A DNA stretch of 23,442 nucleotides, from positions 1-23,442 of the forward strand of contig JAWXBM010000109.1 in assembly GCA_034440115.1 (NCBI GenBank), in the 5' to 3' direction. Position numbers and translations under genes: made by a program. The stretch comes from JAWXBM01 sp034440115 (GTDB lineage: Bacteria > Pseudomonadota > Gammaproteobacteria > Xanthomonadales > SZUA-36). The notes beneath the pieces are model-generated. The model did not search any database, was not told where the DNA came from, and saw nothing but the letters and a program-made list of their open reading frames with translations. Shown in pieces: positions 15,619 to 23,038 of this stretch. Position 1 is the first letter of the stretch. Each line of letters opens with the position of its first letter.

Positions 15619-17031
15619 ATGATGGCCTTCATTGTTACTGCTTTCTACTTTGCTGGCATCCTCGCCGCCATCAATGCTGTGATGACAGTTCGAACCTCGC
15701 AGGGTGCCATTGCCTGGTCGGTGTCGTTGGTCAGCTTTCCATTCATAGCAGTTCCTGCCTACCTGGTGTTTGGCCGTTCAAAGTTCGAAGGCCAGATGCA
15801 GGCATTTGCGCTGCGCAAGGGCGAAATCAGGAATGTGCTTGAGACCTACCGGGAAGAGCTCAAGCCCTTTGAGATTGAACCCGATGACGCCCCATCCTGG
15901 CATCATGCCGTACGGCAGCTTTCAGAGCATGAACTGGTGAGCGGCAACCAGGTTGAACTGCTGATCAACGGTGATGCGACATTCGAGAGCATTCTGCAAG
16001 GCATCGCTGGCGCAGAGCACTATGTGTTGTTCCAGTTTTACATGATCCACGATGACGGATTAGGAAACCGCGTACAGAAAGCCCTGATTGCAAAAGCCCA
16101 AGCCGGCGTGAAAGTTATCGTGCTCTACGATGAGGTGGGGAGTAAAAATCTTAGTAAAGGCTATATCGAGCGGTTCCTGGGTGCGGGTGTTGAGATCAGT
16201 TCATTCAAGCCCAACCAGGGCTTCTTTAATCGCTTTCAGCTGAATTTCCGCAATCACCGGAAGATGGTGGTGGTGGATGGCAAGGTTGCCTGGTTAGGTG
16301 GTCTTAATGTGGGTGATGAATACCTGGGACTGGATCCCGAGTTCAGCCCCTGGCGCGATACCCATATTCGACTTGAAGGCCCCTCTGCGTTGCAGGTGCA
16401 ACTGACCTTGATGAGTGACTGGTATTGGGCTACCCGTGAAAAACTCGAGCTGAACTGGAAGCCACACGTGGCTGTGGCTGCGGACCAGAGAGTTCTGGTG
16501 CTGTCGACCGGACCAGTAAACGACCGGGAAACAGCTGGCCTGTTTTTTGTTGCGGCGCTGAATGCTGCCCAGGAGCGTATCTGGTTTTCGGCACCCTATT
16601 TCGTACCGGATGAGGCCGTGTTGAAGTCACTACAACTGGCGGCGATGCGCGGCGTTGATGTCCGCATCATCACCACCGGTAAAGGCGACAGTCTGCCGGT
16701 CTGGCTGGCCGCTTTTTACTACATCAAATTGCTACATGATACCGGCATCAAGTTCTATGCCTATGAGCCCGGCTTTCTGCACGAGAAAGTCATGTTGGTG
16801 GACGATCAGATCTCCACTGTTGGCACGCATAATTTCGATAACCGTTCATTCCGGCTTAATTTTGAAGTGATGGCAATTGTTAATGACGCGGGTTTTGCCA
16901 GCCAGATGGAGGCGATGTTTCTGGAGGATTTCAAGACTTCCGTCATCATCGACCCGAAGAAGCTTGAGGAGAAATCATTTCTCTGGCAATTGGCTGTGCG
17001 CTTGTCCTATCTCGCTTCGCCCGTACTTTGA
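15619..17031 (+). CDS. cls: Cardiolipin synthase (phospholipase D family)
   Basis: This 470-residue membrane enzyme would transfer a phosphatidyl group to phosphatidylglycerol to make cardiolipin. Two N-terminal membrane spans (about 3-23 and 28-50, ending VPAYLVFGRSKFEG) are followed by the two HKD motifs of the phospholipase D fold: H213, K215 and D220 in FRNHRKMVVVDG, and H388, K390 and D395 in LHEKVMLVDD. Length and layout match ClsA (E. coli 486). The tandem ATGs at 15619 and 15622 are both possible. Its stop overlaps the next gene's TTG, suggesting the pair is translated together. Confidence 0.94.
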   Translation: MMAFIVTAFYFAGILAAINAVMTVRTSQGAIAWSVSLVSFPFIAVPAYLVFGRSKFEGQMQAFALRKGEIRNVLETYREELKPFEIEPDDAPSWHHAVRQLSEHELVSGNQVELLINGDATFESILQGIAGAEHYVLFQFYMIHDDGLGNRVQKALIAKAQAGVKVIVLYDEVGSKNLSKGYIERFLGAGVEISSFKPNQGFFNRFQLNFRNHRKMVVVDGKVAWLGGLNVGDEYLGLDPEFSPWRDTHIRLEGPSALQVQLTLMSDWYWATREKLELNWKPHVAVAADQRVLVLSTGPVNDRETAGLFFVAALNAAQERIWFSAPYFVPDEAVLKSLQLAAMRGVDVRIITTGKGDSLPVWLAAFYYIKLLHDTGIKFYAYEPGFLHEKVMLVDDQISTVGTHNFDNRSFRLNFEVMAIVNDAGFASQMEAMFLEDFKTSVIIDPKKLEEKSFLWQLAVRLSYLASPVL

Positions 17032-18119
17032 AGAAGCAGCCTGATTACAGCTCACCCAGCAGCGCATCCAACAACATGGTATTGAACATTCAGATGTTGC
17101 GGGCGCTGGCAGCTGTGATGGTGGTGTTCTATCACTTAGGGCCGCACTATCAGCATGCCGGTGGAGCCTTCGGTTCTCTGATAGCACTCGCCCAATGGGG
17201 CTTTTTTGGTGTGGACATCTTCTTTGTGATCAGCGGCTTCGTGATCAGTTATACCGTTTTCCCCAAGGATCGTGATGTCGCTACCGCAGGCATCTATTTT
17301 CGCCACCGCTTTTCACGCATCTACCTGGGCTACTGGCCCTTTGCGTTGATCGCATTGTTCATCCTGCCTTTGCATGCGCCGGAGAACCTCTGGCAGGTCA
17401 GTGCGCTACGAACGCTAACGCTGAGTAGTGCCGATCTCAGTGTTCTGGCCTTGCCGGTCGCTTGGTCGTTGGCTTATGAGCTCTACTTTTACGCGATATT
17501 CGGAGCTTTATACCTGTGCAGTAATGTTGTTATCAAGCGCAGTCTGCTGGTGATTTTTGTGTTGTTGCTGCTGCGTACACTGTTTATCAAACTGGATGCC
17601 GATTCGAACCTGTATTTCTGGGTTTCGGCTTATATGCTGGAGTTTTTCTATGGCGTGATGCTGTACCTGTATCGTGAGTTGCTGACACAAAGAAGAATGT
17701 TAGCGCCGGCCGTGGCGATGCTGATCGCAGGGTTTGTACTGGCAGCGGGACAGACTGCCGATCATGACGCCCGCGCACTTTACCTAGGAATCAGCGCAGC
17801 GGCGATGGTGATGTTGGCACTGCAATTGGAGGCGAACCGGATTTTTATCAGCCCGGCCTGGTTGGTCAAGCTGGGCGATTCATCCTATGCTTTGTACCTG
17901 AGCCATCTGTTTGTTATCACCGCGTTCTATCAGTGGGGATGGCGGGATGATCTTGCGGCCCAGTCACCATTCATGATTGAGGCAGGTTTTCTGGCGGTGT
18001 TGCTGTACATCGTTTTCCTCGCCCACTTCTGGTATCGACGGGTGGAAAGACCGCTGTACTTATGGGCAATCGGTCGTAAGAAAGGCGATAAAGCAGCAAC
18101 TACTCCGGCAGCGGAATAA
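17028..18119 (+). CDS. Acyltransferase 3 family membrane protein
   Basis: This integral membrane acyltransferase has about ten hydrophobic segments. It carries the family start NIQMLRALAAVMVVFYHLGPH with the likely catalytic histidine, FFGVDIFFVISGFVISYTV, and FRHRFSRIYLGYW. The family puts O-acyl groups on sugars of lipopolysaccharide, capsule or other envelope polymers; the target here is unknown. It is 363 residues from TTG 17028 (4-base overlap with cls) or 347 from ATG 17076; neither has a good ribosome site. The overlap with cls suggests a lipid or envelope role. Its 3' end runs 20 bases into the convergent pirin gene. Confidence 0.88.
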   Translation: MKKQPDYSSPSSASNNMVLNIQMLRALAAVMVVFYHLGPHYQHAGGAFGSLIALAQWGFFGVDIFFVISGFVISYTVFPKDRDVATAGIYFRHRFSRIYLGYWPFALIALFILPLHAPENLWQVSALRTLTLSSADLSVLALPVAWSLAYELYFYAIFGALYLCSNVVIKRSLLVIFVLLLLRTLFIKLDADSNLYFWVSAYMLEFFYGVMLYLYRELLTQRRMLAPAVAMLIAGFVLAAGQTADHDARALYLGISAAAMVMLALQLEANRIFISPAWLVKLGDSSYALYLSHLFVITAFYQWGWRDDLAAQSPFMIEAGFLAVLLYIVFLAHFWYRRVERPLYLWAIGRKKGDKAATTPAAE

Positions 18120-19002
18120 ACTCCTTGTCACCCGGCACCATTTCGAATCGGCCTTCCGTCCAATCCAGCTTGGCCTGCTCGATGCGTTCCCTGGAGCTGG
18201 AAACGAAATTCCACCACACGGTTCGCTTACCCAGTGCATCACCGCCCACCACCATAACCCGGCTGTCTGCACTGGCTTGCAGTTTTACCGTTTCTCCGCC
18301 GGTGGCTACCGCCATCACGCCGGCCGGGTAGTTCTGCCCATCGATCTGAACTTCACCGGAAACCACATAAGCTGCCAGCTCCTGGTAGTTGTCGGGCAGC
18401 GATAATGTGGCGCCTGCGGTCAACAGGCATTCCAGGTAGAGCGTGCTTGAGTAGGTTTTTACCGGCGAGGAATGCCCATAGGCCTCACCCATAATCACTC
18501 GCACCGTACTGCCTTCCGCTTCGATCTGGGGTAAGGAATCCGCTGCGTAGTGCAGGAATTCCGGAGCACATTCTTCCTGATCAGTGGGCAGTGCAATCCA
18601 GGACTGTATGCCGTGCAGGTAAGACACGGTGTCGAGGTCTTCCCCAGCCCGTTCGGAATGCACAATGCCGCGCCCTGCCGTCATCAGGTTAATGGCTCCG
18701 GGGCGAATGGCTTGCACATAACCCAGGCTGTCGCGATGCATGATTTCGCCTGCAAATAAATAGGTAATCGTGGCAAGGCCGATATGCGGGTGCGGCCGTA
18801 CCTGTATGCCTTCGCCGGGCGGAAATTCGGCCGGGCCCATATGGTCAAAAAAAACAAAAGGCCCAACCATTTTGCGCTCAGCAGCAGGCAGCACGCGGCG
18901 CACGGTGAATTCCCCCAGGTCTTTTTTCCGCGGCTCGATACGCAGTGCTACAGAGCCTGAGCTTTTAATACAGTCTGGTTGCTTGGCTTCAGTGTGGCTC
19001 AT
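18100..19002 (-). CDS. Pirin family protein
   Basis: This protein of 300 residues from the chosen start has the double-cupin pirin fold. Metal ligands are visible: H71 and H73 in VRPHPHIGLATITY, H115 and E117 in GRGIVHSERAG. FVFFDHMGP is the other family mark. Some bacterial pirins are quercetinases, others act on partner enzymes; the role here is open. The frame stays open to 19146, but I chose the ATG at 19002 because the upstream 48 residues look non-coding and 300 is a normal length. It is convergent with and overlaps the acyltransferase gene by 20 bases. Confidence 0.9.
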   Translation of the reverse strand: MSHTEAKQPDCIKSSGSVALRIEPRKKDLGEFTVRRVLPAAERKMVGPFVFFDHMGPAEFPPGEGIQVRPHPHIGLATITYLFAGEIMHRDSLGYVQAIRPGAINLMTAGRGIVHSERAGEDLDTVSYLHGIQSWIALPTDQEECAPEFLHYAADSLPQIEAEGSTVRVIMGEAYGHSSPVKTYSSTLYLECLLTAGATLSLPDNYQELAAYVVSGEVQIDGQNYPAGVMAVATGGETVKLQASADSRVMVVGGDALGKRTVWWNFVSSSRERIEQAKLDWTEGRFEMVPGDKEFIPLPE

Positions 19003-19091
19003 GATGTTTGGTTCGCTGGCTAAAGTAGGCCCAATATTATCTGGCAACTGGTGCGTTCCGGTAAAGCAAGAACCGGTTTGGTCACTGGCCG

Positions 19092-19348
19092 TTAGCGGAT
19101 TCTCAAGTCTGCTGGCAGTTCCGGATTGGTATGAAAGTCTTCCCACAATCGCTGCACACGGTTTTCAAGCTCGCGGTAAAGCGCGGGTCCTCAATGACCA
19201 CGGCATAGTCAGGGTCGAAGGCGCCCTGTTTCAGGCCCCAGCAGCCAGGTAACCAGCCGACGGCCAAGACCTCTTCAAGTGCCGCAATGGCTGCATCGGT
19301 TTCACTCAAGAAAACATGATGGTAAAGCGGGTGAATCCAATGCCCTTC
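19092..19348 (-). pseudogene. C-terminal remnant of a TPR protein (CadC-like), frameshifted
   Basis: On the minus strand one frame reads HPLYHHVFLSETDAAIAALE then VLAVGW, followed by DPDYAVVIEDPRF. This is typical of the last TPR repeat and tail of TPR or winged-helix/TPR regulators. The natural continuation, ELENRVQRLWEDFHTNPELP, is in another frame and ends at the stop at 19092-19094, so a frameshift lies near 19168. The GCWGLKQGAF stretch also looks disturbed. No start and no N-terminal part are seen. Family naming is from memory of the motif. Confidence 0.55.
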
Positions 19349-19690
19349 TTACGTTCGATGGGTTTGTCGGCTATGCGCTGTAAAGGATCCCGCAACTGAA
19401 TTTCGGCAGATGCCGGCTTTCCGGTCAGCGGCAAGATCCCTGCCCAGGATATGCGCCCCGGCTACTTCAAAATCAAAGTTTTCATTTTGCAACAGATCGT
19501 CATGCTCGTCCCACAACCGAGCTTCGTTGCCTACTTGTAAATAACTTCGAATGAGTATCCCAAGGTCAATGGCGTCTTTGCTACCCAGTCTTCGGTCATT
19601 CCAGGCAAATATTTTTAAAAGAACCCGGCCAACAACAATGCCACGGGAAAGCCAGCAACCAACACCCCGATGAGCGCACGCATGGCTCAG
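19349..19690 (-). pseudogene. Remnant of an AbiEii-like nucleotidyltransferase
   Basis: The minus-strand frame from about 19690 to the stop at 19349 reads LLKIFAWNDRRLGSKDAIDL (from 19621), then NEARLWDEHDDLLQNENFDF, then AGAHILGRDLA (to about 19427). This is the C-terminal part of nucleotidyltransferases of the AbiEii/AbiGii toxin type, which are near 250-300 residues. The N-terminal catalytic half with the GS/DxD motif is missing, no start codon exists, and after 19427 the frame leaves the family pattern. It is a dead fragment with no partner antitoxin visible. Confidence 0.6.
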
Positions 19691-19699
19691 GTCCGCGTC

Positions 19700-19746
19700 T
19701 TGACTTGATAACTGATATTTAAAATACTTGCGAATTATTTTACAAT
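19700..19746 (+). promoter_or_regulatory. Promoter region and possible operator of the HTH-ATPase-STAS gene
   Basis: Two sigma-70-like pairs are seen, each with a 17-base spacer: TTGACT (19700-19705) with AATACT (19723-19728), and TTTAAA (19718-19723) with TACAAT (19741-19746). The second would start transcription at about the ATG (19753), giving a leaderless mRNA, and indeed no Shine-Dalgarno precedes the gene. The inverted repeat AAAATA-N9-TATTTT (19721-19741) overlaps both and could be an operator for the gene's own winged helix (inference). Confidence 0.4.
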
Positions 19747-19752
19747 GAACTC

Positions 19753-20778
19753 ATGAATAAAGACTTTTCAACAAAAGAGAGAATTCGGCAGCACATAGAA
19801 AAAAGTGATGGCTGCACCGGGCCAGAACTCGCTGAACTTCTGGGCATCAGTCGACAGGCCGTCAGCTTGCACCTGCGTCAGCTGATTGCCAAAGGCGAGA
19901 TTTTCAAAACCGGATCAACCCGAAACGCGCAGTATTTTCCCAAGTCTGCCATGCCTGCGGCTCAGACTGTCGAAAGAGAGCTTGCCCTTGATGGATTGGA
20001 CGAGTCTACGGTCTATCAGGACCTGGCCATCACGCTCACGCTTTCACGGTTATCAAAGCATGTTGAGTCGGTGGTGCACTACTCTTTCACCGAAATATTG
20101 AACAATGCGATTGATCATTCTGGCGCGGCACAGTGCACTATGGACGTCCGTTTGGATGCCAGTAAAATTACATTCGACATCAGAGACAAGGGTATTGGAG
20201 CGTTTCATTCCATCGCGGATAAGTTCGGTCTGGAAGACGAGCATCATGCGATGATCGAACTGATCAAAGGCAAGACAACAACGCAACCACAAGCCCATTC
20301 CGGCGAAGGCATTTTTTTTGTATCCAAGGCGGCGGATCGGTTTGTGTTGCGGTCCCACAATTTGCAGATCGAGTGGGATCATGACCGCGGTGATGTGTTT
20401 GTTTCTGAGCAGCGATTCCTGGCGGGCACCCAGGTTCAATTTGAGCTGCGTACCGACTCACGCACTCGGCTGGAAGAAGTATTCGCTGAATTCGCGCCGG
20501 AAGAATATGACTTTCAGTTTACGAAAACCCGGGTCCTGGTAAAACTGTTGCAACGCGAGTACATATCCCGTTCCGAGGCCAAGCGTTTGCTGCACAACCT
20601 CGAGAAATTTTCAGAAGTCGAGTTGGACATGCGGGACGTTTCGCGCATCGGGCAAGGGTTCGCTGATGAAGTGTTCCGTGTTTTCCAGAAGGCACATCCC
20701 GAAACCCAGGTTCGGGCGATCAATGCCAATAAAGCCATCGCGGCAATGATTCAGCATACCGGCGGCGAAGTGAATTAA
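19753..20778 (+). CDS. Winged helix, GHKL ATPase and STAS-like DUF4325 regulator
   Basis: This soluble 341-residue protein has three parts. Residues 5-64 form a winged helix with TGPELAELLGISRQAVSLHL as its DNA-recognition part. Residues about 100-235 are a histidine-kinase-type ATPase: N-box FTEILNNAIDHSG with N117 and N118, G1 box RDKGIGA (144-150), and G2 box HSGEGIFF (182-189). Residues about 255-335 match DUF4325, a STAS-like domain, with SRSEAKRLLHNLEKF and VELDMRDVSRIGQGFADEVF. There is no phospho-accepting His box, membrane span or receiver. It resembles an anti-sigma-type kinase and its STAS partner fused behind a DNA-binding domain, so it may be an ATP-dependent transcription switch (inference). 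It stands alone between pseudogenes. Confidence 0.85.
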   Translation: MNKDFSTKERIRQHIEKSDGCTGPELAELLGISRQAVSLHLRQLIAKGEIFKTGSTRNAQYFPKSAMPAAQTVERELALDGLDESTVYQDLAITLTLSRLSKHVESVVHYSFTEILNNAIDHSGAAQCTMDVRLDASKITFDIRDKGIGAFHSIADKFGLEDEHHAMIELIKGKTTTQPQAHSGEGIFFVSKAADRFVLRSHNLQIEWDHDRGDVFVSEQRFLAGTQVQFELRTDSRTRLEEVFAEFAPEEYDFQFTKTRVLVKLLQREYISRSEAKRLLHNLEKFSEVELDMRDVSRIGQGFADEVFRVFQKAHPETQVRAINANKAIAAMIQHTGGEVN

Positions 20779-20904
20779 ACCTGCGAGCTAAAAAAAGGAC
20801 CTGAAGGGGCTTTGTGATTTGATGGCGATGGGTGTTCGCCCCGAACTTCAAATACCAGACCCGGATCGTGCCGCGGCAAGCGCAGGACCGGGCCGATCGC
20901 GAGC

Positions 20905-21054
20905 GGACGCGGTCAGGGTCAAAGATCCCGGCGATTATCGCTGGTCGAGTTACCAGGCCATGGATTCAGAGTGCGCGCCAAACTGTGGTCACCGCACCGC
21001 CTCTACCTGGATTTGGAAAATGTAAATCGCGATAATCCTGCGTGCAGGAGTTGA
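20905..21054 (+). pseudogene. Remnant of a REP-associated (Y1/IS200-like) transposase
   Basis: One frame reads VRVKDPGDYRWSSYQAMDSE from about 20912. A second frame continues RAKLWSPHRLYLDLENVNRD to the stop at 21052-21054. Together they match the C-terminal end of REP-associated tyrosine transposases, which typically read AGMV-x-PGDYRWSSY followed by a TPHPLYLALG-like segment. A frameshift lies near 20965 and the catalytic HUH and Tyr part is gone. The rest of the gap (20779-20904 and 21055-21126) holds no recognisable gene; TATACT at 21064-21069 could be a -10 element for the next gene. Confidence 0.65.
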
Positions 21055-21126
21055 TCCGGGCGCTATACTTCGAGGCGGGAACAAGAACCACAATCACAAC
21101 CACAATATGATGGGAGGATGCGACAG

Positions 21127-22200
21127 ATGAAATTCGATTTCAACAAAACCCTTAGCCTGGTCAAGGGCGGCTTGCTGGATCACCGCGCGACCTGGGAATC
21201 CTACCTGGGCGAGAACCCGGCCTGGCGTGACACATTGATTACTCTGACCGGCCCGCTGATCGTGGCCAACGTGGTGCTCAGCGTTATTCTTTCCCGCGCC
21301 ATGGGGACCTTCTCGGCATACAGTTTCTACGGCAACTTTTTTACTGCAATGGTGCTGGGCCTGGTTCTGGCAGCGCTGGGTTTCATCGTCGCTGTGCTGG
21401 TGTTCAACTACCTGGCGGGCATGTTCGGCGGCAAGCCGGATTTCTCCCGCGCATTTGCGGCCATATCGCTGGCGGCAATACCGGCATGGATTGCGGGCAT
21501 CCTCGGTTCGGCCATACCCTGGCTGGGCGGGCTGGTGACGCTGGCGGGCGGAATACTCAGCCTGGTTTTCGTTTACCGCATACTGCCACTGGCCGTGGGC
21601 ATTCCGGACAACAAGCGGGTGGTGCACTTCGTGCTGTCGCTGGTAGCCATATTGGTCGTCAACCTGATTATCGGCAGGGCAGTCGGCATGGGCGGCATGG
21701 CGCCGCGTGGCATGATGGGCGATTTCGGCAGCAACCATATGGAGCGTGATGCCGACAATGCGCCCGGCATGTTTGGTGAAATCGGGCGCCAGGCCGACAT
21801 CTACAACAAGGCCAACGAATCGCATTATGAGCCACCATCAGACGGCGAAGTAGCCGAAAAGCAGGCTGAATGGATGGTGGACAACCTGAATAAGTCCCGG
21901 GAAAACTACGAAGAAGAAATGGCGCGGCTGAAGAAGATTTCCGATGAAATTCAGAACAAGGACGACCCGTCTCCTGCCGACCTGGCGAAAATGTACCAGG
22001 GCATGGGTTCCGCGATCAGCCTGAACAGCATCGAAATGGAAACGGTCATGGCCGGCGGCGGCAACTGGGCTGAGTACCAGTGGGTGAAATCACAGCTGCG
22101 TGCCGCGCGTCTGCAACGGGGCGAAGGCTCCAGTGAGCTGGAGCACAACTTTGAGATTTACGAGGGGATCGAGGACGAGCTGGGGCCAGAAGGCCTATAG
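21127..22200 (+). CDS. YIP1-family membrane protein with long soluble tail
   Basis: This 357-residue protein starts MKFDFNKTLSLVKGGLLD. I prefer ATG 21127 to 21118 because GGGAGG ends 9 bases before it but abuts the earlier ATG. The N-terminal 210 residues carry about five hydrophobic segments with the Yip1 pattern (TGPLIVANVVLSVI, MVLGLVLAALGFIVAVLVFN, FAAISLAAIPAWIAGILG, GGILSLVFVYRILPLAVGIP, FVLSLVAILVVNLII). A Met/Gly-rich linker and a charged helical tail of about 145 residues follow (EKQAEWMVDNLNKSRENYEE, then EMARLKKISDEI), likely coiled coil, cytosolic or periplasmic. The function of bacterial YIP1 proteins is poorly known. Confidence 0.8.
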   Translation: MKFDFNKTLSLVKGGLLDHRATWESYLGENPAWRDTLITLTGPLIVANVVLSVILSRAMGTFSAYSFYGNFFTAMVLGLVLAALGFIVAVLVFNYLAGMFGGKPDFSRAFAAISLAAIPAWIAGILGSAIPWLGGLVTLAGGILSLVFVYRILPLAVGIPDNKRVVHFVLSLVAILVVNLIIGRAVGMGGMAPRGMMGDFGSNHMERDADNAPGMFGEIGRQADIYNKANESHYEPPSDGEVAEKQAEWMVDNLNKSRENYEEEMARLKKISDEIQNKDDPSPADLAKMYQGMGSAISLNSIEMETVMAGGGNWAEYQWVKSQLRAARLQRGEGSSELEHNFEIYEGIEDELGPEGL

Positions 22201-22466
22201 GCTATCCAGGCAGAGTTCAGGCCCGGGCATCGGCTCGGGCTGGTTCCCTTCGGCACAAAACCATAGCTATTGATGCGCAATTCGCCTTAGCCATCAGCGA
22301 GCCTGTAAATTACTACTAATTTATAACTGAATTAGTAGTAATTGCTAGACGTTGGCACCAAACGCACCTGTACCGATATCTACTAAATTTAATAGAAAAT
22401 GTGAATCCCTCAACTAGCGTCGGCGGCTGGTTTTGCTGTCGAAGAGGTGTAAAGCATAGTTTGCAT
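22201..22466. other. Gene-free AT-rich region with a perfect 14-bp inverted repeat
   Basis: No gene is seen between the YIP1 gene and the tRNA terminator. AATTACTACTAATT (22308-22321) and its exact complement AATTAGTAGTAATT (22330-22343) flank an 8-base spacer, and an imperfect palindrome, CTACTAAATTTAATAG (22380-22395, 14 of 16 positions symmetric), repeats the TACTAA half-site 37 bases on. No T-run follows, so a terminator is unlikely; a protein-binding site or a junction scar is more likely (inference). Confidence 0.6.
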
Positions 22467-22492
22467 AAAAAATGGCCCCGAAATGGGGCCAT
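22467..22492 (-). terminator. Rho-independent terminator of the tRNA gene
   Basis: On the minus strand an 8-bp stem, ATGGCCCC / GGGGCCAT, with an ATTTC loop is followed by a run of T residues (22467-22472 on the plus strand as A). It begins 5 bases after the tRNA CCA end. Confidence 0.92.
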
Positions 22493-22497
22493 GTGCT

Positions 22498-22574
22498 TGG
22501 TGGTGATAGGTGGACTCGAACCACCGACCTCAGCATTATGAGTGCCGCGCTCTAACCAGCTGAGCTACATCACC
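22498..22574 (-). tRNA. tRNA-Met (CAT), CCA encoded
   Basis: The cloverleaf is complete over 77 bases. The acceptor GGTGATG pairs with the 3' strand TATCACC, with G:U-type tolerance at its end. The D arm is GCTC/GAGC. The anticodon stem is CGGCA/TGCTG with loop CTCATAA, anticodon CAT, and the T arm is GGTGG/CCACC with TTCGAGT. The 3' end reads ACCA. The A73 discriminator and 77-base length favour elongator Met; tRNA-Ile2, which also has CAT before lysidine modification, is not excluded. Initiator tRNA is excluded by the paired first base and the anticodon stem lacking three G:C pairs. Confidence 0.93.
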
Positions 22575-22645
22575 GTATTCGATTGCCGAATTCAATAATT
22601 TTTACCGCCCAGACCGGGGATCATGGCGGGGCGCAAATTCTCCTT

Positions 22646-23038
22646 TTACTGACCGGGATTGTCAACAGCCAAAGGCCTTTTTTTGGCTTTCCGGCTGAGC
22701 CCCAGGACAATCTTCAGGTGTTCCTCCAGTTGCACCATTTCGTACTTTTCCAGCTCCGTGAGTATTTCGCTGGCAAATCGGCGGTTGTCGATCGTTCGGG
22801 CCTGGTCGACCAGTACCTGCGAATCCTGACGAAGACTGTCGCGTGCATTGATATTAATCCGCAATGGCTCGGTCCCTTCAATCAGCCGACTGGTCATTGG
22901 TAGGATTGTTGTGCTGGGGTGCCCGGTTGCGTTCAGCAGGTCGTTCTGAATGACCACGCAAGGTCGGGTTTTGCCAGGCTCTGTTCCTCGTGATGGATTC
23001 AGCCTGGCCAGGTAAATTGCCCCACGTTTAAAGGTCAT
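22646..23038 (-). CDS. MazF/PemK-type endoribonuclease toxin
   Basis: This 130-residue protein has the toxin fold seen in MazF, PemK and CcdB. KRGAIYLARLNPSRGTEPGK leads to the conserved RPCVVIQND (R25 the likely catalytic Arg), then TTILPMTSR with the Thr/Ser of the active site, and QVLVDQARTIDNRRF in the dimer and RNA groove. It would cleave mRNA at short sites and stop growth when its antitoxin is lost. A basic C-terminal tail, SRKAKKRP, extends beyond the usual 110-115 residues. Its start overlaps the antitoxin stop by 4 bases, a typical translationally coupled pair. Confidence 0.88.
   Translation of the reverse strand: MTFKRGAIYLARLNPSRGTEPGKTRPCVVIQNDLLNATGHPSTTILPMTSRLIEGTEPLRININARDSLRQDSQVLVDQARTIDNRRFASEILTELEKYEMVQLEEHLKIVLGLSRKAKKRPLAVDNPGQ

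Noticed and set aside
19003..19146. N-terminal extension of the pirin protein to 348 residues
   Set aside because: The upstream 48 residues do not resemble pirins, and the ATG at 19002 gives a normal length.
19103..19309. Intact small protein of 68 residues starting at 19309
   Set aside because: It is the middle of a TPR-protein remnant; the true end is in another frame and the supposed TTG start is inside the homologous segment.
19615..19683. Short hydrophobic peptide of 22 residues, as in a type I toxin
   Set aside because: It overlaps the AbiEii-like remnant in another frame, has no ribosome site and no antisense RNA promoter is apparent.
22498..22574. tRNA-Ile2 (CAT, lysidine) instead of Met
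   Set aside because: The body and anticodon stem resemble elongator Met more closely; not fully excluded by eye.
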